In this document: in pieces, positions 45,784 through 55,071 of the stretch
Numbering within the stretch: position 1 is the first letter of the stretch
How the letters are laid out: each line of letters begins with the position of its first letter
NCBI RefSeq assembly: GCF_031199965.1
Contig: NZ_CP133605.1
Coordinates: 5,684,348 to 5,748,347, forward strand
DNA from: Paenibacillus sp. D2_2
GTDB lineage: Bacteria > Bacillota > Bacilli > Paenibacillales > Paenibacillaceae
Length of the DNA stretch: 64,000 bases
Direction of reading: 5' to 3'
Notes under the pieces: generated by a model
The model's input: only the letters and a program-made list of their open reading frames with translations
Told to the model about the DNA's origin: nothing
Database searches by the model: none
Made by a program: the position numbers and the translations under genes

Positions 45784-47910
45784 ATGAATCGGTTCATCCG
45801 GAATTCTGGTTTTTATTTGATACTTTTCTTAGTCGTGGTGGGCATCGCTCAATTTCTTATTGGCGGACAAGAGGAAACCGTCACCCCTAGTTATACAGAG
45901 TTGCGCCAGCAATTGAAGGCGAACAATGTTGAGGAATTAACCGGTAAATTTGACGGTTATGCCTATCTGGTAACCGGTGAGTATAAAGAAAAAGTCGGTG
46001 ACAGCAGGACGAAGAAGTTCTCGGCTTATATTCCATTTGACGAGAACGTGCTCAAGGAGATTACAGATCTCAGTGAGCAGAATAACTTTAAAGTAACCTG
46101 GAAGAAAATGCAGGAACAGAGCATCTGGCTTACTTTCCTGACTTCGATTGTTCCACTGGCAATTATGTTCATTCTGTTCTTCTTCCTGTTTAATCAGGCG
46201 CAGGGCGGCGGAGGCAAAGTGATGAACTTTGGTAAGAGCCGAGCCCGTCTCTATAACGAGGAGAAGAAGAAGGTTACCTTCGAGGATGTAGCTGGGGCAG
46301 ATGAAGAGAAGCAAGAGCTCGTTGAAGTTGTTGACTTCTTGAAGGATCCGCGTAAGTTCTCGGCAGTTGGTGCACGAATTCCGAAGGGCGTCCTGCTTGT
46401 AGGCCCTCCGGGTACAGGTAAAACCCTGCTCGCTCGTGCCGTAGCTGGCGAAGCAGGCGTTCCATTCTTCAGCATCTCGGGTTCTGACTTCGTTGAAATG
46501 TTCGTCGGTGTCGGTGCTTCCCGGGTGCGGGACTTGTTCGAGAATGCGAAGAAGAATGCTCCATGTATAATCTTTATTGACGAGATTGATGCGGTGGGTC
46601 GTCAGCGTGGCGCCGGCCTTGGTGGCGGACATGATGAACGTGAACAGACACTCAACCAATTGCTCGTTGAGATGGATGGTTTTGGTGGTAATGAAGGTAT
46701 TATTATCATTGCAGCAACGAACCGTAATGATATTCTAGACCCTGCTTTGCTCCGTCCGGGACGTTTTGACCGTCAAATCACAGTTGACCGTCCGGATGTT
46801 AAAGGCCGTGAAGCAGTACTTAAAGTACATGCCCGCAACAAACCGCTCACGAAGGATGTCCGTCTGGATGTCATCGCGAAGCGGACGACTGGATTTACTG
46901 GTGCAGATTTAGAGAACCTACTGAACGAAGCTGCATTGCTTGCAGCGCGCCGTAATCGTAAGGATATTTCCATGATCGAGGTTGATGAGGCTATCGACCG
47001 CGTCATTGTTGGTACAGAGAAACGCAGCCGTGTAATCAGCGATCGTGAGAAGCGCATTGTCGCTTTCCATGAAGCGGGTCATACGATTGTCGGATATTTC
47101 TTGGCAAATGCCGATATGGTTCACAAGGTAACGATTATTCCACGCGGACGCGCTGGTGGTTATGTCATCATGCTGCCGAAGGAAGATCGTATGCTAGTGA
47201 CGAAGCAAGAATTGCTCGAGAAGGTAACTGGCCTTCTGGGTGGCCGTGTATCCGAGGAATTGTTCATCGGTGAGATCGGTACTGGAGCTTATAGTGACTT
47301 CCAACAAGCGACTGGCATTGTTCGCAGCATGATCGTCGAGTACGGAATGAGCGAGAAGCTAGGCCCTATGCAATTCGGAACCTCGCAAGGGCAAGTATTC
47401 CTTGGCCGTGACTTCGGGCATGAGCAGAACTATAGCGATCGTATTGCTTATGAAATCGACCAAGAGATGCAGCGCTTCATTAACGAGTGCTATGAGCAGT
47501 GTAGACAAATCCTGACTGAGCATTCCAAGGAAGTTCATCTTATCGCTGAGACGTTGCTTGAAGTGGAGACACTGGAATATGATCAAATTGATCAATTGAT
47601 CAAGCACGGTAGATTGCTGGAGAATGGCGAAGTTATCGACGGTAATAGTGAGGGCTCCTCGGAATCTGGAGAGCCGATCATTGATTCTGTTGGTGATGTG
47701 AAGGTGCGTATTCAAGGCAAAGCCGATGATACGAATCCTATCATCCCTAGAGGGGACATTCCGAACGATGTGCCAAGTGGTACAGCGAATGACTTCACAC
47801 AGGATCCAGTCGTGGATAAGCCGCAGGGAACTGTAGGCGATGCTCCGATTACTCCGGAAGATGGCGACAATAACGGATCCAATAACGGTGGCGGCACGCC
47901 AACCGTATAA
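45784..47910 (+). CDS. ftsH: ATP-dependent zinc metalloprotease FtsH
   Basis: Membrane-bound AAA+ protease for quality control and regulatory proteolysis; in B. subtilis it affects sporulation through Spo0E. The 708-residue protein has two membrane helices (about residues 8-26 and 114-136), Walker A GPPGTGKT, Walker B IIFIDEIDAVG, SRH region ATNRNDILDPALLRPGRFDR and the zinc motif HEAGH. The last 80 residues are a flexible acidic Gly/Asp/Asn/Pro tail, longer than usual. ATG at 45784 follows GGAGGTAGGGG. The frame is intact. Confidence 0.97.
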   Translation: MNRFIRNSGFYLILFLVVVGIAQFLIGGQEETVTPSYTELRQQLKANNVEELTGKFDGYAYLVTGEYKEKVGDSRTKKFSAYIPFDENVLKEITDLSEQNNFKVTWKKMQEQSIWLTFLTSIVPLAIMFILFFFLFNQAQGGGGKVMNFGKSRARLYNEEKKKVTFEDVAGADEEKQELVEVVDFLKDPRKFSAVGARIPKGVLLVGPPGTGKTLLARAVAGEAGVPFFSISGSDFVEMFVGVGASRVRDLFENAKKNAPCIIFIDEIDAVGRQRGAGLGGGHDEREQTLNQLLVEMDGFGGNEGIIIIAATNRNDILDPALLRPGRFDRQITVDRPDVKGREAVLKVHARNKPLTKDVRLDVIAKRTTGFTGADLENLLNEAALLAARRNRKDISMIEVDEAIDRVIVGTEKRSRVISDREKRIVAFHEAGHTIVGYFLANADMVHKVTIIPRGRAGGYVIMLPKEDRMLVTKQELLEKVTGLLGGRVSEELFIGEIGTGAYSDFQQATGIVRSMIVEYGMSEKLGPMQFGTSQGQVFLGRDFGHEQNYSDRIAYEIDQEMQRFINECYEQCRQILTEHSKEVHLIAETLLEVETLEYDQIDQLIKHGRLLENGEVIDGNSEGSSESGEPIIDSVGDVKVRIQGKADDTNPIIPRGDIPNDVPSGTANDFTQDPVVDKPQGTVGDAPITPEDGDNNGSNNGGGTPTV

Positions 47911-47946
47911 GCGAATCGATACGTTCCCGAGACTGGGGACAGAACA

Positions 47947-47980
47947 GCCGGGGGGCCAGAGATGGCCTTCCGGTTTTTTT
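47947..47980 (+). terminator. Intrinsic terminator after ftsH
   Basis: GCCGG..GGCC (from 47947) pairs with GGCC..CCGG, followed by seven T. Confidence 0.85.
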
Positions 47981-48003
47981 ATGTGCATAATTAGAGCTAT
48001 ATA

Positions 48004-48220
48004 AGAGGTTGTTTAAAAAGTCCCCCTTTGATCACGAAGTAGTACGGGTAGCTTAATCGACATCGAATCTTGAATTCAGCGGGGCCTAAGCAAATGCTTA
48101 CGAAGTCATGTTTCCTACGGAAACATCTTAGGTGCTCACGTACCCACTACGTACGCTCCGCTCCTCAGACCCTAGCTTCATCCAACCTTCACGGTGCTGA
48201 AAGTTTGACTTTTTAAATAC
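48004..48220 (+). repeat. Long copy of dispersed palindromic repeat
   Basis: The left arm TTTAAAAAGTC (48012-48022) is perfectly complementary to GACTTTTTAAA (48207-48217). The inner part shares GATCACGAAGT, CATCGAATCTTGAATTCAGC and CCTAGCTTCATCCAACCTTC with the copy at 63574. It also contains an extra nested hairpin (CCTAAG...CTTAGG around ATGTTTCC/GGAAACAT, about 48085-48132) that the other copy lacks. Confidence 0.85.
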
Positions 48221-48276
48221 GCACTATAAGTTGAACTAATGGGTTCAGAACAGGTGAATAATGCCAGCCGGGTTGA

Positions 48277-48346
48277 TTGACAGTGAAACTTACCTTGTGT
48301 AAATTAATTGTTAACACCGTGTGACTTGGCACGCACCTGTGCATGC
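48277..48346 (+). promoter_or_regulatory. nadA promoter and adjacent palindrome
   Basis: TTGACA (48277-48282), 17 bases, TAAATT (48300-48305) is a good sigma-A promoter. Downstream, GCACGCAC-CT-GTGCATGC (48329-48346) is an 18-base near-perfect palindrome placed to act as an operator. NiaR is the expected NAD regulator in Bacilli, but the site is not a clear match to it. Confidence 0.55.
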
Positions 48347-48443
48347 TGTTAGAGGACACGACATGGAATGTATAGTTGTTAAGTGGTCATAGAGAGAAGC
48401 CGCGGCATAGAATCGTGAGCGCATGATGGGGAGGAAGGATCAA

Positions 48444-49379
48444 GTGGAGGCTCAGGCACTGGAGCGGAAGGCGGAGATGAACCGCGAACTGCGGGAGAAG
48501 CTCGTACAGCTCAAGAAGGAACGCAACGCAATTATTTTAGCGCATTATTATCAACGTGATGAAATTCAGGAGGTTGCCGATTTCCGTGGCGACTCATTTT
48601 TGCTTGCCCAGAAGGCGGCTTCAACTGATGCAGAGACGATCGTCTTCTGTGGAGTTCATTTTATGGGAGAGAGCGCGAAGATTTTGGCACCGAACAAGAC
48701 GGTACTTATACCGGACGAACGGGCAGGATGTCCGATGGCCGATATGGTGAATGTCGATGGCCTTCGCAAGCTAAAAGCGCAGCATCCTAATGCCAAAGTA
48801 GTCACCTATATTAATTCTTCCGCTGAGGTTAAGGCAGAGACGGATATATGCTGCACATCCGCAAATGCAGTCAAGGTGATCAATTCGGTAGATGCCGATG
48901 AGATTATCTGGGTTCCGGATAAGAACCTGGGTCATTACGTCCAGCAGCACACGGACAAGAAAATGATCATCTGGGAAGGCTACTGTAACACACATGATAT
49001 GCTAACTGTAAAAGATGTGGTTGAGATGAAGGCGAAGCATCCGAATGCTGAGTTTGTCGTTCATCCTGAGTGTCGTCCGGAGGTCGTCGCTATGGGCGAT
49101 TTTGTCGGCAGTACGACAGCGATCATTGATTATTGTAAGAAATCGAACACACAGGAATTTATCGTAGGAACGGAAGATGGAACTGGGTATCAGCTTAGAA
49201 TGGATAGTCCTGATAAGACATTCCATTTTGCATCCAAATTCCTCGTGTGCCCTAATATGAAGGTTAATAACTTGAAGAAACTCGTGAAATGTCTCGAGAC
49301 GATGCAGCCGCAGATTTATGTTCCGCCTGCTGTCGCCGACAAGGCCAGAATTTCTCTAGAGCGCATGTTACAAGTTTAG
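48444..49379 (+). CDS. nadA: Quinolinate synthase A
   Basis: Iron-sulfur enzyme condensing iminoaspartate with dihydroxyacetone phosphate to quinolinate for NAD. The 311-residue protein has AIILAHYYQRDEIQEVADF and cysteines in FCGVHFMGE, ICCTSANAV and FLVCPNMKVNN that can ligate the [4Fe-4S] cluster. I prefer the GTG at 48444, after GGGGAGGAAGGA; an ATG at 48423 would add seven residues. It heads nadA-nadB-nadC. Confidence 0.94.
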   Translation: MEAQALERKAEMNRELREKLVQLKKERNAIILAHYYQRDEIQEVADFRGDSFLLAQKAASTDAETIVFCGVHFMGESAKILAPNKTVLIPDERAGCPMADMVNVDGLRKLKAQHPNAKVVTYINSSAEVKAETDICCTSANAVKVINSVDADEIIWVPDKNLGHYVQQHTDKKMIIWEGYCNTHDMLTVKDVVEMKAKHPNAEFVVHPECRPEVVAMGDFVGSTTAIIDYCKKSNTQEFIVGTEDGTGYQLRMDSPDKTFHFASKFLVCPNMKVNNLKKLVKCLETMQPQIYVPPAVADKARISLERMLQV

Positions 49380-49417
49380 TAGCATGCGCTACTCTCATCT
49401 CAAGACAGGTGACTATC

Positions 49418-51034
49418 GTGATTCCACAATATTTGGTCGATTTTGATCTCGGGCAATTGCCTGTGATCGACACAGACATCATTGTAATCGGCTCGGGTAT
49501 CGCTGGGCTGTTCACAGCTATTAAGGCAAGTGAAGATCGGCACGTAACGATGATTACGAAGAAGGCACTTATGGAGAGCAATACAAGGTATGCGCAAGGC
49601 GGTATAGCCGCCGTCATGTCCGACGATGATTCTGCAGAATCTCATAGAGAAGATACTCTGATGGCAGGTGCAGGGTTGTGCTCCTTAGAATCCGTAAATA
49701 ATCTGGTTCATGAAGGGCCTGCAGGCGTAGAGGAATTAATACGTCTTGGTACGGCCTTTGATGTGGAGAATGGAGAGATTGCCCTGACCAGGGAGGGAGC
49801 GCATAGCCATCGTCGTATCCTCCATGCTAATGGAGATGCTACAGGTTATGAGATCGTTCGGGCGTTATCTGAGCAGGTGACTTCCCATGATCGTATCGAT
49901 GTATGGACCGATCATTATGTCATCGACTTGATTACCGAGGATAATGAGTGTTTGGGGGCACTGGTACAGCGGCCGGATGGACAGCGTGTATTCTTACGCG
50001 GGCAAGCCACGATTCTCTGCACCGGGGGCGCTGGTCAATTGTATCGCTATACGACGAATCCGGAGATAGCTACCGGAGATGGCATGGCGATCGCTTATCG
50101 AGCTGGAGCCTATCTGCGTGATCTGGAATTCATTCAATTTCACCCTACCTCGCTATGCTACCCGGGGGCGCCGCGGTTTCTGATCTCGGAGGCGGTGCGT
50201 GGAGAAGGGGCTGTGCTTCGTAATATTAAAGGCGAACGATTTATGGAGAAATATCATGAATTGCTGGAGCTGGCGCCCCGGGACATCGTAGCCAGGGCGA
50301 TCGTAAGCGAGATGGAGGCTACCCATTCTACTCATGTGTATCTGGATATTTCCCATGAATCGCCTGAGTTGATCAAGCGTCGGTTCCCGACCATATATGA
50401 GACATGTCTCGGTTATGGGCTGGATATGACGACGGACTGGATTCCGGTCGCCCCGGCTGCGCATTATATGATGGGGGGCGTTCGTACCGGTCATCATGGG
50501 GAGACCAACGTTGAGCGGCTATTCGCCTGCGGTGAAGTCTCATCTACAGGTGTGCATGGAGCCAATCGTTTGGCCAGCAATTCGCTATCTGAAGCGATTG
50601 TATATGGGCGCCGTATTATCGAATGTATTCGTCAATTAGAACCACTTCGGAAGACTGGCTTAAATATCGCCTATTCCAGGGAGCGCACAGAGCCGGTGGC
50701 ACACCCAATGGTGGAACACAGGTTGAAGATGCAGAAGAATATGGTTCGCCAGGTAGGTGTGCGCCGGACGCGTGAGGGCCTGCTTAAGGGATTAGAGGAG
50801 CTGCAACGGCTGCAGGCTATTTACACGACAGAACTGCATACAAGTGAGCAGATGGAGTTCGCGAATATGCTAACTTGTTCGCTATTGCTGACAGAATCAG
50901 CGTTAGCCAGGGAAGAGAGTCGCGGTGGGCATTATCGTGAAGATTTCCCAGTGCGGAACGATGAGCGTTGGCTAAGGCATATTTTGCGGCACCGAGAACA
51001 AGGGATGCTGGAGGATATTAGTGATGATGATTAA
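49418..51034 (+). CDS. nadB: L-aspartate oxidase
   Basis: FAD enzyme that oxidises aspartate to iminoaspartate, the substrate of NadA. The 538-residue protein has the dinucleotide-binding motif DIIVIGSGIAGLFTAIKA, the TRYAQGGIAAVMS segment, EFIQFHPTSL and GVHGANRLASNSLSEA. The GTG at 49418 lies five bases after AGGTGA, 38 bases beyond nadA. The frame is intact. The end overlaps the start of nadC by about 11 bases. Confidence 0.95.
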   Translation: MIPQYLVDFDLGQLPVIDTDIIVIGSGIAGLFTAIKASEDRHVTMITKKALMESNTRYAQGGIAAVMSDDDSAESHREDTLMAGAGLCSLESVNNLVHEGPAGVEELIRLGTAFDVENGEIALTREGAHSHRRILHANGDATGYEIVRALSEQVTSHDRIDVWTDHYVIDLITEDNECLGALVQRPDGQRVFLRGQATILCTGGAGQLYRYTTNPEIATGDGMAIAYRAGAYLRDLEFIQFHPTSLCYPGAPRFLISEAVRGEGAVLRNIKGERFMEKYHELLELAPRDIVARAIVSEMEATHSTHVYLDISHESPELIKRRFPTIYETCLGYGLDMTTDWIPVAPAAHYMMGGVRTGHHGETNVERLFACGEVSSTGVHGANRLASNSLSEAIVYGRRIIECIRQLEPLRKTGLNIAYSRERTEPVAHPMVEHRLKMQKNMVRQVGVRRTREGLLKGLEELQRLQAIYTTELHTSEQMEFANMLTCSLLLTESALAREESRGGHYREDFPVRNDERWLRHILRHREQGMLEDISDDD

Positions 51035-51890
51035 TGGATATAATGAAGGGCTTATTGAGTCGATTCGTATATGGCTGCGCGAAGATGTGGGCTCGGGCGA
51101 TGTTACTACGAGTGTAACGGTGCCGTCCGGCCATGAATCCAAAGGAATTATTCACGCCAAGGAGGCAGGTATAGTAGCTGGTATGCCTGTCGTGCAATTG
51201 GTGTTCGAGGTTGTGGATCCCACGCTGAAATTTACTCCATTCGTTCAGGATGGGGAAGCGATAGCGAAAGGGACCGTTTTAGCAGAGGTTGAGGGAAGCA
51301 CACATAGTATTCTGACGGGTGAACGGCTTGCGTTGAACCTCTTGCAGCGTCTATCAGGTATCGCGACGCGTACGCGGTCGTTTGTTGACGCTCTGGAAGG
51401 TTTGTCTGTACGCCTTGTTGATACGCGCAAGACGACTCCTGGTCATCGCATGCTGGAGAAATATGCTGTTCGTATGGGTGGCGGAGCGAATCATCGCTTC
51501 GGATTATATGATGCGGTGATGATCAAGGATAATCATATCAAGGGTGCGGGCGGAATCGCAGAAGCAGTTAGCCGTGCCCGGGCGAATATTCCGCATACAA
51601 TGAAGATCGAAGTGGAGACAGAGAGTCTTGAGCAAGTGAAGGAGGCTCTGACCGCCAAGGCGGACATTATTATGCTAGATAATATGGCGCCAGAGTTGAT
51701 GAAGGAGGCGGTAGCTCTGATCAAGTCTAAGGCACCGCATGTAACGGTTGAGGCATCCGGAAATGTCTCGCTTCAGACAATCCATGGTATTGCCGAGAGC
51801 GGCGTTGATGTGATCTCTGTAGGACGGTTGACATATTCGTTTGAAAGTCTGGATATCAGTTTGGATCTGGGCGAGAAGAAAGTGAGGTAA
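51024..51890 (+). CDS. nadC: Nicotinate-nucleotide pyrophosphorylase (carboxylating)
   Basis: Quinolinate phosphoribosyltransferase; makes nicotinate mononucleotide from quinolinate and PRPP. The 288-residue protein has LREDVGSGDVTT, the substrate loop VDTRKTTPGHRMLEKYAVRMGG, and IMLDNMAPE with a C-terminal VEASGNVS. Several starts are in tandem (GTG 51021, ATG 51024, ATG 51027) after GGAGG; I use the middle one. It completes the nadABC set and precedes coaX. Confidence 0.95.
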   Translation: MMINGYNEGLIESIRIWLREDVGSGDVTTSVTVPSGHESKGIIHAKEAGIVAGMPVVQLVFEVVDPTLKFTPFVQDGEAIAKGTVLAEVEGSTHSILTGERLALNLLQRLSGIATRTRSFVDALEGLSVRLVDTRKTTPGHRMLEKYAVRMGGGANHRFGLYDAVMIKDNHIKGAGGIAEAVSRARANIPHTMKIEVETESLEQVKEALTAKADIIMLDNMAPELMKEAVALIKSKAPHVTVEASGNVSLQTIHGIAESGVDVISVGRLTYSFESLDISLDLGEKKVR

Positions 51891-51895
51891 AATCG

Positions 51896-52660
51896 ATGTT
51901 CCTTGTGGTGGATGTCGGCAATACAAATATCGTCCTTGGTATTTATAAGGAGCGGGAGCTGCTGCATCACTTCCGGATTGGTACGAATCGGCAGTCTACA
52001 GTTGATGAATATGGGGTGCTGATTAATAACCTGTTCCAAATGTCTAATATAGATATTAAGCTGATCGAGGGTGTCATTATCTCTTCGGTAGTTCCTCCTC
52101 TGATGCATGTGCTGGAGGATCTCTGTGTGAAGTATTTACGGAGGAAGCCTCTGGTTGTTGGACCGGGAATTAGAACAGGTCTCAATCTAAGATACGAGAA
52201 TCCGCGTGAAGTAGGTGCTGACCGGATTGTGAATGCTGTTGCAGCGATCGAGAAGTTTGGCGGCCCGCTCGTTGTCGTCGATTTCGGCACAGCGACGACC
52301 TTCGACTGCGTGGATGCTGCGGGAAATTATCTTGGTGGCGCGATAGTACCCGGTATCGGGATATCGACTGAGGCACTGTATCAAAGAGCCTCTAAATTGC
52401 CACGGATTGAGCTCGAGAAACCGAAGAAGGTTATTGGGCGTAACACGATCCATGCGATGCAGGCCGGTATCATATTTGGATATGCCGGACAGGTTGATGG
52501 TATCGTGGAGAGGATCGGCCGTGAGATGGATGGAGATATCAAGGTAATCGCCACCGGCGGCCTTGCTGAGCTAATTGCCAGCGAATCCAAATCTATTCAG
52601 GAAGTAGATCCACTCTTGACCCTAGAGGGCCTACGTATTATTTATGAGCGCAACCAATAA
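51896..52660 (+). CDS. coaX: Type III pantothenate kinase
   Basis: First enzyme of CoA synthesis, phosphorylating pantothenate. The 254-residue protein has the ASKHA motifs LVVDVGNTNIVLGIY, GADRIVNAVAA and VVVDFGTATTFDCVD, and GGAIVPGIGIS. The ATG at 51896 is five bases after the nadC stop, so it is part of the same operon. In B. subtilis coaX follows ftsH directly; here nadABC separates them. Confidence 0.96.
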   Translation: MFLVVDVGNTNIVLGIYKERELLHHFRIGTNRQSTVDEYGVLINNLFQMSNIDIKLIEGVIISSVVPPLMHVLEDLCVKYLRRKPLVVGPGIRTGLNLRYENPREVGADRIVNAVAAIEKFGGPLVVVDFGTATTFDCVDAAGNYLGGAIVPGIGISTEALYQRASKLPRIELEKPKKVIGRNTIHAMQAGIIFGYAGQVDGIVERIGREMDGDIKVIATGGLAELIASESKSIQEVDPLLTLEGLRIIYERNQ

Positions 52661-52725
52661 ACAACTTTTACATTATAGGATAAGTTGAACTGAATCGACT
52701 TATATAGACAAGGGAGGATACTCGG

Positions 52726-53633
52726 GTGGAGAATACTGCAAATACAACAACACAAGATCGTCTTATTCGCGGGATCGCACTGAATGGGAAGGTTCGCGCC
52801 TTCGCTGTGCGTACAACCGAGCTCGTCGAAGAACTTCGTCGCAGACATGATACTTTCCCTACGACGACGGCTGCATTAGGCAGAACAGTTACAGCGGCAG
52901 CTATGATGGGCGCTATGTTGAAGGGTGAAGAGAAATTAACGGTGCAAGTGAAGGGTGATGGTCCTGTCGGGCAGATTATTGCCGATGCTAACGCTAAAGG
53001 TGAGGTGCGTGGTACAGTTAAGAACCCTCATGTTCAGACGCCGAGCAAGAGACCAGGCAAGATGGATGTGGCCGCTGCTGTGGGCACCTCAGGATACATT
53101 TATGTAACCAAGGATTTAGGGCTGAAGGAGCCGTACAGCGGCAGCTCGCCTATTGTTTCGGGTGAGATCGCTGAAGACTTCACTTATTATTTTGCGGTAT
53201 CGGAACAAACTCCGTCAGCGGTAGGTCTGGGGTTCTAGTGAATGAGGATAACTCGGTCATCGTGGCCGGAGGGTTCATCATTCAGCTGATGCCTGGGCTT
53301 AGTGATGAAGAGATCAGTGCCATTGAGCAATCCATCGGAGCATTTCCGCCAGTGACCACGCTACTTGAGCAGAGTATGGAACTTGATGAGATGCTGCGTA
53401 GGATCGTTCCTGATGTGAAAATACTGGACGAGATGGATATTGTATTCGCTTGTCATTGTTCGCGGGAGCGGGTTGAACGTACTCTGATTAGCTTAGGTAG
53501 AAAAGAGCTGGAGGAGATCCGCGATTCTGGACATGAAGAAGAAGAGGTTATTTGTGACTTCTGCAATGAGGTGTACAAGTTCAGTCGCGAAGATATCAGT
53601 CATTTAATCTCACAGCTTGATGAACAGGAATAA
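52726..53633 (+). CDS. hslO: Redox-regulated chaperone Hsp33 (frame broken once)
   Basis: Holdase activated by oxidative unfolding. Residues 10-170 form the N-terminal domain (IRGIALNGKVRAFAVRTTELV, GDGPVGQIIADANAKGEVRG, YFAVSEQTPSAVGLGV). The C-terminal zinc switch has CHC and CDFC, the CxC/CxxC pair. The frame breaks at 53229-53232 where four G should be five; correction joins VGLGVLV to NEDNSVIVAGGF. Corrected length is about 302 residues. The GTG at 52726 follows GGGAGG. Confidence 0.93.
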
Positions 53634-53681
53634 CAGAGTAGGCTGCAGTGACGTTTAGATAGCTTTGAACCTAAGAATGAG

Positions 53682-53731
53682 ATGCTTTGCCCTTGGAATT
53701 AAGAATGATCCGAATGGGGCAAAGTATTTTT
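53682..53731 (+). terminator. Intrinsic terminator after hslO
   Basis: ATGCTTTGCCC (53682-53692) pairs with GGGCAAAGTAT (53717-53727, one wobble), then a T run. Confidence 0.8.
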
Positions 53732-53742
53732 TGTGTCCTTTC

Positions 53743-53802
53743 TTGACAACTCCTACCTTGGGTTGTTAAGATAATATTAGTAAAACCGACTTGATTACTC
53801 GG
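53743..53802 (+). promoter_or_regulatory. cysK promoter and candidate operator
   Basis: TTGACA (53743-53748), 18 bases, TAAGAT (53767-53772). Just downstream CCGACT-TGATT-ACTCGG (53786-53802) is an inverted repeat. It is of the type bound by Rrf2-family regulators, for which CymR is the usual candidate at cysK. The rest of the 53634-53955 gap has no gene. Confidence 0.5.
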
Positions 53803-53955
53803 AAATAAATGAAAGCAGGAGAACTTAACCATTTTCTTCGAAAGTCTTTCATTTTACATCATGATTATATGTAAAAGTTAAAAGAACAGCATGTCGTAAT
53901 ACGGCTGTTACTTCGATGAATTACCTTATGCTTTATATCCAAAGGAGGGCTTTGT

Positions 53956-54894
53956 ATGGCAAAGATCGTTAATAATGTAACAGAGTTGATCGGTGGTACA
54001 CCTCTAGTACGCTTGAATCGGATTGTTCCTGAGGATAGCGCGGAAATCTATGTGAAGCTGGAATACCAAAATCCAGGCTCCAGTGTTAAGGATCGGATCG
54101 CAATTAGCATCGTTGAGGAAGCTGAGAAGTCTGGCAAATTGAAACCGGGCGGAACGATTGTTGAAGCCACTAGTGGTAATACGGGAATCGGTCTTGCATT
54201 GGTTGCTGCAGCCAAAGGATACAAGGCGGTTATCATTATGCCTGAGACGATGAGTATTGAACGTCGCAACCTGCTGCGTGCATATGGGGCAGAGCTTGTG
54301 TTGACTCCAGGATCGGAAGGAATGAACGGAGCTGTTAAGAAGGCGGAAGAAATTCTGGCTGCAAATCCGGATTATTTCTTGGCAGATCAATTTAGAAACC
54401 AAGCTAACGTGAAAATTCACCGTGAGACGACGGGTCCTGAAATTGTTGAGGCTATTGAGTCGCTTGACGGTAAATTGGATGCTTTCGTAGCTGGGATCGG
54501 AACTGGCGGTACAATTAGTGGTGCAGGTGAAGTTCTTAAGAAGCACTTCCCTGACGTGAAGATCTATGCGGTAGAGCCTGCAGCGTCTCCAATTCTGTCA
54601 GGTGGCAAACCAGGTCCTCATAAGATCCAAGGCCTCGGAGCTAACTTCATCCCTGAGATTTTGAATCGTGATATCTATGATGAAATTATCCATGTTGAGA
54701 ATGACGAAGCCTTCGATCAAGCGCGTCATGTCGCTAGAGAAGAAGGGATTCTAGGCGGTATTTCTTCCGGTGCGGCTGTATTTGCTGCTCTTAAGGTAGC
54801 TAAGGAACTCGGCAAAGGCAAACGGGTAGTAGCGGTGATTCCAAGTAATGGCGAACGCTATCTGAGCACACCGCTATACAATTTCGAGGCTTAA
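53956..54894 (+). CDS. cysK: Cysteine synthase A
   Basis: PLP-dependent O-acetylserine sulfhydrylase of 312 residues. It has GGTPLVRLNRIV, the PLP-lysine motif NPGSSVKDRIA, the phosphate-binding SGNTGIG and GTGGTISGAGE, and ISSGAAVFAA. The ATG at 53956 follows AAAGGAGGG. It stands alone between two terminators. In Bacilli CysK also partners CymR to sense cysteine. Confidence 0.97.
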   Translation: MAKIVNNVTELIGGTPLVRLNRIVPEDSAEIYVKLEYQNPGSSVKDRIAISIVEEAEKSGKLKPGGTIVEATSGNTGIGLALVAAAKGYKAVIIMPETMSIERRNLLRAYGAELVLTPGSEGMNGAVKKAEEILAANPDYFLADQFRNQANVKIHRETTGPEIVEAIESLDGKLDAFVAGIGTGGTISGAGEVLKKHFPDVKIYAVEPAASPILSGGKPGPHKIQGLGANFIPEILNRDIYDEIIHVENDEAFDQARHVAREEGILGGISSGAAVFAALKVAKELGKGKRVVAVIPSNGERYLSTPLYNFEA

Positions 54895-54922
54895 TATTAC
54901 GCGAGTCAGATCATACACCATC

Positions 54923-54957
54923 CCCCGGGTAGTTCGGTTCGAACTCCTGGGTTTTTT
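54923..54957 (+). terminator. Intrinsic terminator after cysK
   Basis: CCCGGG-T-AGTTCG pairs with CGAACT-C-CTGGG, followed by six T. Confidence 0.85.
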
Positions 54958-54983
54958 GTATACAATTTGATGTTGCTTACAAG

Positions 54984-55000
54984 GTCCACTTTTTGAACAT
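54984..55000 (+). repeat. Solo right end of dispersed palindromic repeat
   Basis: GTCCACTTTTTGAACAT resembles the terminal arm of the repeats at 48004 and 63574. No left arm is visible. Confidence 0.35.
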
Positions 55001-55071
55001 ACGCTTTTATAAGAGAGAAAAGCTTAGTATACTAACAAGCACAAACAAGATGATGGAGGATACAGCGCCTA

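Noticed and set aside
1097..52690. Recurrent ATAGTTGAAC / TAAGTTGAAC motif shortly after several stop codons (1100, 20609, 48230, 52684)
   Set aside because: The shared core is only about seven to ten bases, orientation and context vary, and chance or base composition can explain it.
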